From contig JARHVA010003167.1 in assembly GCA_037957365.1 (NCBI GenBank), positions 5,001 to 69,000 on the forward strand: a stretch of 64,000 nt of DNA, in the 5' to 3' direction. Shown here piece by piece: positions 1 through 11,160 of the stretch (within the stretch, counting starts at the first letter, position 1; every line of letters starts with the position of its first letter). A model generated the notes under the pieces. The model did no database searches. It was not told where the DNA came from and was given only the letters and a program-made list of their open reading frames with translations. Both the position numbers and the translations under genes were made by a program. This DNA comes from Torreya grandis. Taxonomy: Eukaryota > Streptophyta > Pinopsida > Cupressales > Taxaceae.

Positions 1-1702
1 TTCCCAATTATACACCTCTATAATTCAACGTTTCATATTTGAAAATATGGCAAACAAAGGTGATAAACCTTAGTTATGTCATTATATATAGATAAGAGTT
101 TAACATTTGGATGGACTGAACACAAATAATGATTAGAAGGAACCAACAAAGAGTATAATTATTTCCATACCACTTTTGGCTCTGCCTAAACCAAGATGAG
201 AAGATCTATAGGGTAGTTTGGTCACAAGGAGGGATACTAAAGTTAAACCTCCAAGGAATTATTGGTGCACATAAAGATCTAATCAAATCATAACCAAGCT
301 TGCACAGTCTACTTGGGAAGAGTTATCACATAGAATGAACAAATGATTTTAAATCAAATACAAGATACTAAAGATGTATAGAATGTGATTGTAATATTCA
401 TTTCTATAAATACTATTTAAACGTAAGAACTGAATGGAGAATTATAATGCTAATCATCAAAGATAAATTGTAGACACATTCTAGATATACAATACTTATG
501 CATATGTAAGAAAATAACACATAAAATCTTTAACAGTATGTGTTACTTGTAGGGGTAGGATAAATAAGATGAGTTAGGTATATTTAAAAGAGTTGTGGTG
601 GATTTTAACATTGGGAATTCCTTAAAACTACCATGTTGTCATTCATTTTAGGATGTAGAAGGTTGAGAAATAAGATAAAGACAACTATCAAGAATGATTT
701 GTATGTATTGATACCAATTCAATGGAATCATTCAAATTTTCTTTGAAACCTCCAAAGCATATACTACAAGTAAAGCCTCAAACACCTTATTCTATCAACT
801 CCATAAATCTAGGATATCGTTAAAATATTATCAACAAAACATTCTCAAATCACAATGTAGAAAGAAATTCAAAATCAAAGTTCATGCCCAAAATGACTAC
901 CATTAAGAGACATAGAACCCAATACCTAATAAAAAATGCATAAAGAATGTGTTATGGCACTTCATTGATAAGAAAGATTAGAAATCATAAGTAGTTTCCA
1001 TTAACTTCAAAGTAAATCAATATACATCTATGTCTAGAATGTTAACATGGTGAAAAGTAATGTGAATTTGCTCTGAAACATGGAAGATATATACATATAT
1101 GCTTTCAGAGTTTGATAATGACTATACAAGGTAATCACCTTAGAAATAAAAAACAAATGCATATCAAGAATTTCCAAAAATTAAAAATCTTTTGTAAAGA
1201 GGACACGTCCTCTTTACTTATAATTTTTTTTCTCACCTCGAATATTCCTAAAAGATGCTCCATCTAGAAGACGTCTTTGCATATGTTTGGAAACACTCAT
1301 GCTCTATAAGGTAATGATTTTGATAATTCGATTATCCATATCATGATGAGATTTGATATTTCTAGCTAGAAGTTTGTTGTAATTGAGATAGGGAGGGAAT
1401 ATTCTTCATGAGTGCAAATAAGATTTATCTTTATGTGCAATTATTTTCCCCTATTTTTAAACTAATCATTTGTCCACTTGAACTAAGATGACGTGCCACT
1501 TGATGATCCGGTTACCACTTTCCTTACAAAGAATAAAGAATGAAAGAATGGAGGAAAGAATAAAGGATATAAAAATTGCTCCTCAACGTGTAGAATCAAC
1601 ATCAATAGTTTCATTCTCTTTCTTCTCTAGTTCTCTCTCTCTCTCATTATTGGGGTATACCAGTGGCACTCTCCTTCAGACTTTTTTAATTTCTTCATTA
1701 TT
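1..1702. other. A+T-rich intergenic DNA, no gene recognised
   Basis: I find no reading frame with recognisable protein similarity here. The short frame at 1488-1727 runs from non-coding DNA into an LTR and is not a gene. The one structured site is an 11+11 bp perfect inverted repeat at 1194-1217. The last five bases (1698-1702, TTATT) are the left target-site duplication of E1. Confidence 0.6.
1194..1217. repeat. 24 bp near-perfect palindrome
   Basis: The arms GTAAAGAGGAC and GTCCTCTTTAC are exact reverse complements separated by the two bases AC. The centre contains an ACGT core like those bound by plant bZIP factors. No gene lies next to it, so a regulatory role is not supported. Confidence 0.7.
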
Positions 1703-1918
1703 TGTTATAAAAATTAATTTATCCTAGCCTTTTATAATAAATGTCTCAAGTTATAACCTTTGATTGACATAGGTTAGTTAGATGAGGTATTTCACATGTG
1801 TGATTAGTTAGTGTGAGTCCTAATCTTCTATAGATTAGGAGATCTAATCTCACTTAGTATTGTATAAATAAGCACCTCTCATAGTACTTTTGTGAATTTG
1901 ATTCCATTCCATATCTTA
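1703..1918 (+). repeat. E1 5' LTR
   Basis: This 216 bp repeat aligns end to end with 7729-7946. It starts TG, and its expected terminal CA has decayed to TA. A TATA-like box, TATAAATA, lies at 1863-1870 in the position expected for the LTR promoter and is conserved in the 3' copy. Confidence 0.9.
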
Positions 1919-1932
1919 TTTAGTATCAAAGG
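1919..1932 (+). promoter_or_regulatory. E1 primer binding site (tRNA-iMet type)
   Basis: The sequence TTTAGTATCAAAGG directly follows the 5' LTR. It matches the canonical plant copia site TTTGGTATCAGAGC with three changes, all at positions where G or C became A or G. This is where the tRNA primer would have started minus-strand DNA synthesis. Confidence 0.8.
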
Positions 1933-3353
1933 AGGAAATCCTAATTTTTTTTTGAAGCATTATATATTTGGTAGAGATCAAGAGAAAGTTTATGTGATCC
2001 TTGGATACATCATCCTACTCCAATTTCAGCCATCTCAAGCTAAAAAATTGTCGTAATTTTAACCAATTTTGTGGAAGAAGAATAGTTGTCAATGTAAGGA
2101 ATTTTTTGAGTTTTTACAAAATTTTGATAACTTTTAGAATAAATTCAAGCTACAAATAATTTTTAGAGGGTTTTAACCATAGAATTTTAGATCTGAGTTT
2201 TAATGTGCTTGAAAATATTTGAGATCAGTGTTGAGAGCTTTGAATTTGCTTTTATTATTTTTGGTCATGCTCAAATTTTGAATCGATGGGCGAATATATA
2301 TGCTCTTTTGCTATCATAGCATAGGTTTTATATTTTCTACACTATTAAGTATTTGATTTGATCTAAATCTAGTAGATATATAAAATCTATTCAGACCTAA
2401 ATATAACAATTTTTTATACCAAAATGCCTAGAATAATATATGTTTACAGATCTATTATAATTCTTGGCATGACTCTATCAACTCTCTGGATAATTTGTTT
2501 ATCAAATCAATCTAACAATTAAGAAAAAAATCAATCAAATGGCTTGAAGAAAATTTCTATAAAAATATAGAATCTTTGTAACTAATCTTGTATTTTTTAA
2601 TTTCTACTCAAAAAAAAATGAATTTAAAAAAAACAAAATTTTCGGAGCTTCTGATAATTTTCTATTATTATTTTATGTTTTTATTTCATAGGACAAGTGA
2701 GGAACAAAATAAAAATACCATTTTTCTTATATTTTTTGTATAATCATAGATCAAATCTTATTCATTGAATTCCTCTCATTGAGAACTTTTTGAAAAGTAT
2801 TTATTTTTGTAAAATGGAGCATTGAGGCACCTGTGGTGAAAGTTTGAAAGTAGAGGTAAATTTGGAAAGTTTTCATTTGATGCAAGGTCAATTTTTTGGG
2901 TGGAGCACTAGCTTAATCTCCCACTTCCATAAAATAAACCACTATCAAGCAATCGTTAGTTTTTAGCCTTTTTTCATTGCATATGACTACCTAATGGGTA
3001 TTTTTAGCCTCTAAGGGCTTGCCCTTCTCCACTATGAGCCATATCTAAAGATCATTTATTCCAAGGTTAACAAATTTTGATCCATGAAGCCTGAGAAAGT
3101 GATTTTTTTTACCTTGGCTATTTTTTTCAGATCTATGTAGTGATAAGGTTATTTTTAATATATTGATCACGCATATTCTAAAATTTCTAGTTTGATGTTT
3201 TTTCATTATCTTCACAATTGTAAAATATATTTATTCTAATTTTATATCACATTGTAAAATTCAATGGTAAAATTTATTTATTTATCATAACATTATAAAT
3301 TTTAAGGTGAAAAGCCCATTTTCCCCATAATTGCAAAGACTTTCAAGTAGAAC

Positions 3354-3391
3354 GGTGGGGGGAGGGGAAGGGCGGGAAGGGGAGGGAGGAG
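3354..3391 (+). other. G-quadruplex-like G-tract in the E1 leader
   Basis: Within otherwise A+T-rich DNA there is a run of six or more G-tracts of three to six bases, separated by one or two bases (A, AA or C). It lies on the sense strand of E1, inside the untranslated leader and about 500 bp before gag. The pattern exceeds the usual G3+N1-7 rule for intramolecular quadruplexes. Folding is inferred, not shown. Confidence 0.75.
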
Positions 3392-3784
3392 TTGTTAGCG
3401 AGACATTTTATTACCTTCACTCAACACATCTTGAAATGAGAAAATTATAAATCTCCTTGGATGTATTTTTGGCTGAAACCAACGTCCACTTTCCTCATTT
3501 TACATTCCATTTTTGGATGCATTTTTAGTGGAGTATAATGTCATTTTGTGTATTGGTGTGCGATTTGTTCTCATTGTGTATGCACTTTTGCATTTTTAGT
3601 CACTTACATTTCACAAACACACATTTCATTTCCACACTTAAACAACACATTTATAATTTATCATATGCAACTTTTTATTCATAATGTCTGGTTCATGACC
3701 TATATTTATGCTCCTCGACACACAATTGCTTTGTGGTGATAATTACGCAACATGAAAAACAAAATTACAAACACATCTTGAGTT

Positions 3785-6700
3785 TGAAGACATTTGGTCA
3801 GTAGTAGATGCATATGGGTCTGATTTGCAATAGATGTTAATTAACATAAAAAATATGATAAATCTAATAAAAAGGCTATGTTAATAAGCATGTTTGGAGT
3901 TTTAGATGAGGTACAAGCTCATATCCCTAGTGATACAACTACAAAAGATGTTTGGGATGAGCTTAAAATAGTATATGAAGCTAAGAATCAAAATTAAATA
4001 TTGCATTTTTAGAGCCAATTGCACACTCTCAATCTCAAATAAGATGAAAATGTAGAAGCATTCCTTATATGGGTTGTAACATTATAGTCTTCACTTCAAT
4101 CTTTGGGTGAACTAGTGACATATGATTCTTTGGTCCATGTAGTCCTTAGAAAACTACCCCCCACATATAGTATCTTTGTGACCACTTTGAATGTCAGAAG
4201 ATAAAAAAAAAGATTTTAGGTGTTGGTAAATTTGTTGAAACGAGAGGAAACTATGCATAATTCAGAGGAACTAGATGATGAACATTCACTTATATCAAAT
4301 CAAAAGGGAAAGAAAATCATGAAGGGTCCAAAGTAGAATAAACAACAAAACCAATAAAAGAACAATTCACATTCTTTTAAAGCATTCCAAATTTAAAGGA
4401 GATAGGGACATGACTAAAAACATTGTTGGTATAACTCAATTCAAAAGGGCTCATCAAGCAGGAAGCCCTATCTCAAAAATTCAAAACAAATAGAAAAGAA
4501 GCAACCACAAAAACAAAAAAAAGTGGAAATAGAAAAATCACAAGTCTAAACAACATGGTAATATTGTTGAAGATAATGATTCTTCAAATAAGGAATATTG
4601 TTTATCTACTCAAACACATGAGTCTACCAATCAACCAAGTATAGTTTGGTATGTTGATTTAGGGACAACCAGACACATGATAGGGAGAAATGAATGGTTT
4701 TATATTTTGAAAAAAAAATCAAAGGGAAATGTTTCACTTGGAGATGATATATCATATATAGTATAAGGAAGTCGTGACATCAAACATCAACTTAGAAATA
4801 AAATTTGTAACATTTTAAATGTTCTCTATGTTCCATGAATTATAAAAAATATGTTATCTATTAATTAGTTACTTTACCACAATCTCATGGTTGAATTTGA
4901 TAAATAACATGGTCAATTTTTTTGTCACATCAAATACAAGTCTAGGCATTTCAAAGTGATTACCAAGGCTTCCAACATTGGCAAAATGTTTTAGCTTGAT
5001 TTTGTTGAAAATTATCATCAAGCGCTTGTGCTCAAAGATACATAGCTAGGCAATTTGTGGCACACAAGATATGGTCACTAGAGTTATGGTTATTTGGTAT
5101 AATTGAGCAAATATGAAATGGTTCATGGTATTCATAAACTCAAGACATCTTATGATATATGTACTAGTTTCTTAGCAATAAAACAAAAAAGAAATCCCTT
5201 TAGAAAGATAGAGTATCAATTTATTGGTAAGCTAGACTTAGTGTACATTAATCTTTATGGACATTCTACTTCGAGTCTTAGAGGGTATAAATACTTTTAT
5301 ATTTTTTTTAATGATTACTCATGAAAAATGTGGGTATATTCATTACAGAGTAATGATCAAAAATTTTAAGTCTTCAAAGATTTCAAGGCCATGAATGAAA
5401 ATGAAACTAGTAGGAAAATAAAGACCCTCCACTCAGATCATGGGGGGGAATACACCAATAAAGAATTCTTAGCCTATCTCAGTGTGAATGGAATCATTCT
5501 GCAATTGACAGCTCCATATTCACATCAGTAGAATGCATATATAAACTAGTGTAATAGAGTCATATGTAAATTATTTGCATCATGGTTGAGGATGAAAAAG
5601 TGCCTAATACATATTAGCCAGAAGCTTGTCACACTACAGTCCACTTGTTGAGTAGCTCACCCACCAAAGATTTTGATCAAATCACACCACATGAAGCTTG
5701 GATAGGGAATAAACCAAAGGTAACCCACCTTCAATTTTTTGGTTGTAAGTCATACATGCATGTCCTTAAGAATAAAATAAATAAGTTGGATACAAAAAAA
5801 AAAGGAATGTATTCTTGTGGGATACAGTGCCTAATTAAAATCATATAGGCTCCTTGATACATAAAAAATAAGGTATTAATCAGTAGAGATGTAGTGTTTG
5901 ATGAAAAGAGTGCAATTAATCCTCCTTATACATAGGAAAATGATATAGGTAAAATTCCTATAATATTTTTAGATAGTTATGATGAAAGTGAAAAGGAAGA
6001 TAGTCAAATAGTACCTCCAGCACCACCACATATAGTTTAGTGTATGCCTAAGTGGTATACAAGTACTATATGAGATGCTAACTTGACTAGAGTACCAGAT
6101 ATATCCACTTCCATACTAAGGAATCAAATAATGGATTGAGAAGAGGTTAATATGGTCCTTATGAGTATTATGTAAGAAACATATGAGCCCTCCATAGTAA
6201 CTGAAGCCCTATAGTCTAAACCTTTGAAAGATGCCATGGATGCAAAATATTAGTCACTGATGAAGATTAAAACTTGGTAACTTGTTGTTCTTCCACCAGG
6301 GAAGAATCCTATAGGATGTAAATGGGTCTGTAAGACCAAGTACCAAGTAGATGGTAGTAATGATAAGTACAAGGAAAAGCTTGTTGTAAAAGGGTATGCT
6401 TAGAAAGAAGGCATTGACTATGAGGAGACTTTTACTCACATAGCTAAGATAAAGATTATCAAAATGGGTTTTTTTATGGATGCCTAGTTTGGATGAAAAG
6501 TCCATCAAATGGATGTAAAAAGTTTCCTTTCTCAATGGAGATTTGAAAGAGGAAGTCTACATGACTCAACCTGAAGGATTTGTGGCACCTAATCAGGAAC
6601 AAAAAGTGTTTAGGCTTATCAAGTCTCTCTATGGGCTAAAATAGGCTCCCCATATGTGGTACATCAAGATTGATGAGCATCTTGTACAACATGGATCAAT

Positions 6701-7700
6701 ATTAGTCCATATGATCCTAACGTCTACCTCAAAAATCATGGGGCAGAGGTTGTTATAGTGATAGTTTATGTCGATCATCTAGTCATCACTAACAACATAG
6801 TGAAGATGATCGATGCAACTAAGAATGATCTAAAGTGATCATTTGACGTGATAGATCTTAGGATGCTACACTATTATCCTAGTTTGGAGGTATAGCAGAA
6901 GGATCAATACATTTTTGTTTCACAAATGAAGTATGCTAAGACATTGCTCAAGAAATTTGGGATGATGGATTGCAAGCCTATTGTAACACCTATGGAGATA
7001 AGAATTTAGTTGTCTCATATAGATCTATCACTAGAATCAAATACAATTCTCTATTGAAAGTTAATTGGGAGTCTCATTTACTTGACATATACTAGACCAG
7101 ATATTAGTTATGCTATCATCTATCTTTCTCAGTTCATACAAAAACCAAAGATGACAAATTGGAAAGAATCAAAGTGGGTATTGAGATACATCAGAGGAAC
7201 AGTTGAGTATGGCCTAGAATATAAGAATAAGGATAAGTTATTCTTGATAGGATGCATAGATACAGATCATGTGGTTTCTATTGATGATAGGAAATCTTTT
7301 TATGGATTTGTGTTCTTTCTAGGATCTAGTCCAATTTCATAGGGATGTACGATGTAAAATTATATTTTTAGATACTCCACAGATGCAAAATACACACTAT
7401 ATTAGGATATATCTAAATTGATATGGATATGTCACATTCTTTTAGGACTTGAAGTTTCACAGACTTAGCCTACAATACTAAATTGTGACAATTAGAGTGT
7501 TTTATATCTTGTTCACAATCCAATGCTTCATGAGAGAACCAAGCACATATAGGTTCAAATTCTATTCATACATGCACATGTTTAGTAGCACAACATATAG
7601 CTCCAATATTTCCCCACATAGGATCGATGTCTAAATGTCTTCATGAAGTCACTTGCATGTGATAAGTCTGAGGCATTTAAGAATTCTCTTACTTTTTCTC
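3785..7700 (+). pseudogene. E1 gag-pol relic (Ty1/copia polyprotein)
   Basis: Copia gag similarity starts near 3785, with a UBN2-like stretch around 3888-4205 (DEVQAHIPSDTTTKDVWDEL). The protease motif at 4644-4679 reads VWYVDLGTTRHM; the usual D-S-G is now D-L-G. The pre-integrase motif LWHTRYGH is at 5054-5077. The integrase core spans about 5220-5560 and includes LHSDHGGEY. A Thr-Pro-His-Glu-Ala-Trp segment follows near 5676. Reverse transcriptase runs 6230-6990 with a one-base frameshift near 6520, and its catalytic YVDD is now YVDH at 6767-6778. RNase H spans 7240-7600 and retains SIDDRKS and RTKHI. Many in-frame TAG and TAA codons interrupt the frame. The protein would have made and integrated the element's cDNA, but it cannot be produced now. 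Confidence 0.9.
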
Positions 7701-7718
7701 TTCAAGGTATGATCAATT

Positions 7719-7728
7719 AAGGAGGGAA
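7719..7728 (+). promoter_or_regulatory. E1 polypurine tract
   Basis: AAGGAGGGAA abuts the TG of the 3' LTR, as expected for the primer of plus-strand synthesis. Confidence 0.85.
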
Positions 7729-7946
7729 TGCTAGAATAATTAATTTATTCTAGCCTATTGTAATAAATGTCTCAAGGTATTACACTTTTAATTGAAATAG
7801 GTTAGTTAGATGGAGTATTTCTTATTTGTGATTAGTTAGTGTGAGTCATAATCTCCTATAGATTAGGAGATCTAATATCACTTAGTGTTGTATAAATAAG
7901 CACCTCTCGTAATGCTTTTGTTAATTCAATTCCATTCCTTCTTTCA
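7729..7946 (+). repeat. E1 3' LTR
   Basis: This 218 bp repeat is colinear with the 5' LTR, starts TG and ends CA, and is followed by the target duplication TTATT. The TATA-like box is kept at 7891-7898. It differs from the 5' LTR at roughly one base in seven. Confidence 0.9.
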
Positions 7947-7951
7947 TTATT

Positions 7952-8699
7952 ATACTAGAAATATTAACCTATTGTAACATTTTTGTAGGAGAAAACTTGG
8001 CCCATCCTAGCAGATGATGGCCTTTCAGAAGGTCAAAAACTATTTGAAGGAGAATATTGCTTGTAATCGGATTCCTCATATTCCACAATCTGTTCATGAT
8101 TTCTCAATTTTAAAGTTTCTCTTTCCTGGGCTGAGATGAGTCCTTACCATACGCCTTTGTACTCCATGAGGGGCATCGAATCATACAAATCTAGGTCCAC
8201 ACCATGCTTTTTAATCCATATGAGTGTTCTCTTCATGAAATTGACTACCTTCTCATTATTCCCTTTTCCTGCATAAGCTCCATTTCTTTTCTTATTTTAG
8301 GGTTACCACTAAATGATACATGTACCACTTCGTATCTTACGGGTTCTTAGACTTCAGATGTACTTTGACACCCACTCACTTACACTTTTGCACCCTTTTT
8401 GCTTTTGATGGGTTTTCATAACTTGCTTAGACTTTTACAAAAAGTGCAAAAGTGTAAATCTTATCTAGATTTTTGCCTGTTCTTCCTCTAAAAATTTACA
8501 CTACAATTAGACCATAGAATTCCACATGACTTTTGACATAAGACTTTAGCATACTCTCAGGATTTGGACTTTTAAGTGCATGTTGTAAATTTGCATGTAA
8601 CAAACCATAGTATACCATTGTAGTTTCATCTTAGATCTCTAAACTATGAAATTGTGCAATCCTACCCTGAGCTCCCGAGTCACCGCCACTATAGCTTAC
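7952..8699 (-). other. Probable intron and degraded 3' part of the UBA-protein pseudogene
   Basis: On the minus strand this follows the GT of the 5' splice site at 8699-8698. I could not place further exons securely. A stretch at about 8000-8260 reads open for tens of codons on the minus strand (containing KHGVDLDLYDSMPLMEYKG), so it may be a decayed downstream exon. I do not recognise it as a specific domain. Confidence 0.3.
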
Positions 8700-9426
8700 C
8701 TGTTGACAAAATAAGGTTATATTTCTTCTCTCATAAGATATAGAATCTTGGAGAAGTTTCTTGTCTTTCTATGCCTATAATATGAGCAAGTTCTTTAGAT
8801 ATATCTATCATAATATTGCCTAGCATATTATCTTTTATTTCACCAACTCCTCCTTTAAGAATCCAATTCATTTAATCCTCAACTCAGCCTTCATTCAAAA
8901 TAAGGGCCATTAAAGCCCGCTATGATGAGAATCCCATAGCTATAAGTTGATGAGAAAGTGATTCAAATTTCTTAGAGATGAGATAGCGTGTACATCGATC
9001 TCTAAGTTCCTATGTATGCTTCTCCTTCTCACGTTGATGCTTCTTTACATTCTCTTGACATATTTTTTCCCTTTTATCACTTTCACCTACCAAGCCTGGT
9101 GGATTCTATAATGTTCTTATCCCATTCTTGTCCTTTTGATCTTCAGATTCACTAGAGTAGCTACCATTGTTGGGAATAGAATCATAGTTTGTATTCATGC
9201 CAAAAGATCAAGAATTCTCTTCAATGTCATCTATATTTTTAAACCGCATATTACGTGATGAGCCCCCATGATAAATAGTTATCAATTCCAGCATATGAAA
9301 TGTGTTTCACACAAGATTGTATGCAATGTCAGAAGTACCACCATTTTTAGTGGACTATTTATAGGATACCTTTTGATCCCTGCCTGCCAACTTCTCCTTA
9401 GATTTTGATCTGATTGTTGGTGGCAT
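8700..9426 (-). pseudogene. Broken exon of a plant UBA-domain protein
   Basis: The minus strand from ATG at 9426 reads colinearly for about 240 codons with scattered stops. The N-terminus is basic (MPPTIRSKSKEKLAGRDQK). It is followed by SRNMRFKNIDDIEE, then SYSSESEDQKDKNG, then a Lys/Glu/Arg-rich helix (ESDKREKICQENVKKHQREK). A UBA-type segment comes next: KFESLSHQLIAMGFSS, a stop where Glu is expected, then RALMALILNEG. After it comes MIDISKELAHIIGIE. This order resembles the plant UBA/EF-Ts-like protein family typified, as far as I recall, by Arabidopsis At5g12120. The reading frame ends at CAG/GTAAGCT (8700/8699), a good 5' splice site, so this is a gene relic rather than a processed copy. 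Stops at several Arg, Gln or Trp positions fit decay. Copia E2 sits 327 bp upstream of the start and may have separated it from its promoter. The family assignment is from memory of motifs. Confidence 0.6.
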
Positions 9427-9752
9427 TGCTATAGTACTTCAATAAAACCACCACTCTCCAATGAAACCTTGTGGCATTAAAAATGCATTACAGACTGATT
9501 GGGCTTTGAAAAATCCCTTCCTTGGGGTTTTAATGAATTTGCAAAGAAAATAGAAAGCAACTGAAAATGGTTTATTTTTCTTCTCCTCTCTGTGTGAAAT
9601 CTCCATTTCCAATTTTACGATCACCGTTGAATTTGATGATGACACATGCATCATTCGTCTATGGTAGGATTTTAGAACCCACACACATATTTTCACTCAG
9701 GAAGATTTCAGACCTTAGTTACACATTTTCACTTTATGCAAATGTTCAAAAT
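9427..9752 (-). other. 5' flank or UTR of the UBA pseudogene
   Basis: This lies directly upstream of the pseudogene ATG on the minus strand and is cut off at 9753 by E2. It is less A+T-rich than the surrounding DNA and contains a GA-rich stretch typical of plant 5' UTRs. Overlapping frames here (9439-9696 minus, 9567-9758 plus) show no known protein similarity. Confidence 0.35.
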
Positions 9753-10168
9753 TGTTGAAAAGTGATGCTGAAGTGTCGTTCACTCAGTTCTATTTTTAGA
9801 CTATTAGTGTAAATTTAGTTTGCATGAACATTTTTTTGTGGAGCTAAATTTAGACAGTTAGCTAATTTTTAGTTAATATATTTTTTATAAAAAATAAAGC
9901 CTTAGAAAGGCTAGAGTTAGTTTTAGTTGTTATTACATGAAAATTATTATTTAGATAAATTTAAAATATTTTATTCAATAATTAGAAAAACATGTTCACA
10001 TGCAATTCTATTAATACATTATAATTGATCTTTATTTTCAAGAAGAGAAGGAGAATGATTCCAATTTTTTTTGAAGAAGAATTTTTTATTTTTGCAACTC
10101 TTATCTCTTCTGTATTATGAATATTGCATATATTTGGCTATGATTTAATTTTATTTAAAAATTCTACA
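9753..10168 (+). repeat. E2 5' LTR
   Basis: The repeat starts TGTTGAAAAG and ends TTCTACA. It is colinear with 14267-14690. A TATA-like box (TATAAAAAATA) lies at 9886-9896. Confidence 0.95.
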
Positions 10169-10170
10169 TT

Positions 10171-10182
10171 TGGTATCAGAGC
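10171..10182 (+). promoter_or_regulatory. E2 primer binding site (tRNA-iMet)
   Basis: TGGTATCAGAGC, two bases after the LTR, is an exact match to the usual plant copia primer binding site, complementary to the 3' end of initiator tRNA-Met. Confidence 0.95.
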
Positions 10183-10239
10183 AGGTATTTTTCTTTTGGG
10201 TTATAGATTTAGTAGTTGGAATTTTGCCAAAAATTTATC

Positions 10240-11160
10240 ATGTCAAATTCTAACTCCTTACCCATTCTAGAATTTGATGGAAATGAGTATGATTATTGGT
10301 TTATCAAAATGATGACTTTTTTGATAAGAAAATATTTGTGGGAGATTATTGAATCAGGTTATGTAGAGCCAACTAATTGGAATGCCCTCACAGCAAATGA
10401 TAAAATAGCTAAGAAGGAGGCTAAGAAGAAGAATGCTCAAGCCTTATTTCATATTCAAATAGCTCTAGATAAGAGCCTATTTCCATGAATTGTAGGAGCA
10501 AAGACAACAGAGGATGCTTGGAAGACACTAAAAGAAGATTACCAAGGTAGTGATCAAGTCAAGGTTGTCAAGTTACAGACATTGAAGAGAGAATTTGAGA
10601 ATTTAAAGATTTAAGAAGCTGAAAGTGTGAGTACCTATTGTGTCAGAGTAAAAGTTGTGGTCAATAAAATGGATATAATTGGTGAAATTGTGAACAATGA
10701 GGTTGTGATAAAAAATTTGTTGAGGACCCTCACACCAGGTTGGAACCATGTGGCCATAATTATAGAAGAGAGCAAGAATTTGTCTACCCTTCAATTTGAT
10801 CATCTAGTTGGATCTTTGATGTCTCATGAAGAAAGATTGAGAGATTCATTTGGAGAAAGTGATGAGAAAGATTTTTCCTCCAAATTAAAAATCAAAAAGA
10901 ATGAAGATGCCAATAGTATCATCAAAAGTAATCAAGGCCAAGGTAGAGGTCAAAATTAGAATTACTCAAGAGCAAATAGAGGTAGAAGTAATTTTCGAGG
11001 AAGAGGTGGTTTTAGAGGAAGAGGCCGATTTGATAAAATAAATATCCAGTGTTATTATTGTAATAGGTATGGCCACTTTAATTATGAGTGTAGATTAAAA
11101 GAAGGTAATAATGGTAAAAGTGTTCATTATTCTCAAGAAGGTGATGAGAATCCTCCAGAT
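10240..11160 (+). pseudogene. E2 gag relic with zinc knuckle
   Basis: I place the start at the ATG at 10240 (MSNSNSLPILEFDGNEY), because copia gag proteins typically begin with a short polar leader followed by F-x-G-x-x-Y; the ATG at 10216 is eight codons upstream. The capsid-like region contains YDYWFIKMMTFL and the UBN2-type stretch AWKTLKEDYQGSDQVK. A Gly/Arg-rich segment (FRGRGGFRGRGRF) precedes a perfect CCHC knuckle, CYYCNRYGHFNYEC, at 11050-11091, which would bind RNA. The whole stretch stays in one frame, broken only by TGA at 10486, TAA near 10612 and TAG at 10957. It leads without a frame change into pol. Gag would form the cytoplasmic virus-like particle. Confidence 0.92.

Larger units (their letters stand above)
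1703..7946 (+). mobile_element. E1: full-length but decayed Ty1/copia LTR retrotransposon
   Basis: The element is bounded by two related ~217 bp LTRs that start TG, and the right one ends CA. A perfect 5 bp target duplication, TTATT, sits at 1698-1702 and 7947-7951. After the 5' LTR comes a primer binding site resembling the 3' end of initiator tRNA-Met, and a polypurine tract precedes the 3' LTR. The domain order is gag, protease, integrase, reverse transcriptase, RNase H, which is the Ty1/copia order. Every domain carries stops or frameshifts, so the copy is dead. The LTRs agree at roughly 85% by eye, implying an old insertion. The leader between the primer site and the first gag similarity is about 1.8 kb, long for copia. 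Confidence 0.93.

Noticed and set aside
9439..9696. 85-codon minus-strand frame upstream of the UBA pseudogene
   Set aside because: It ends just before the pseudogene ATG in another frame and has no known similarity; probably 5' UTR.
10603..10803. Minus-strand frame inside E2 gag, with 11431-11643 and 13085-13276 likewise
   Set aside because: Shadows of the sense-strand gag-pol frame.
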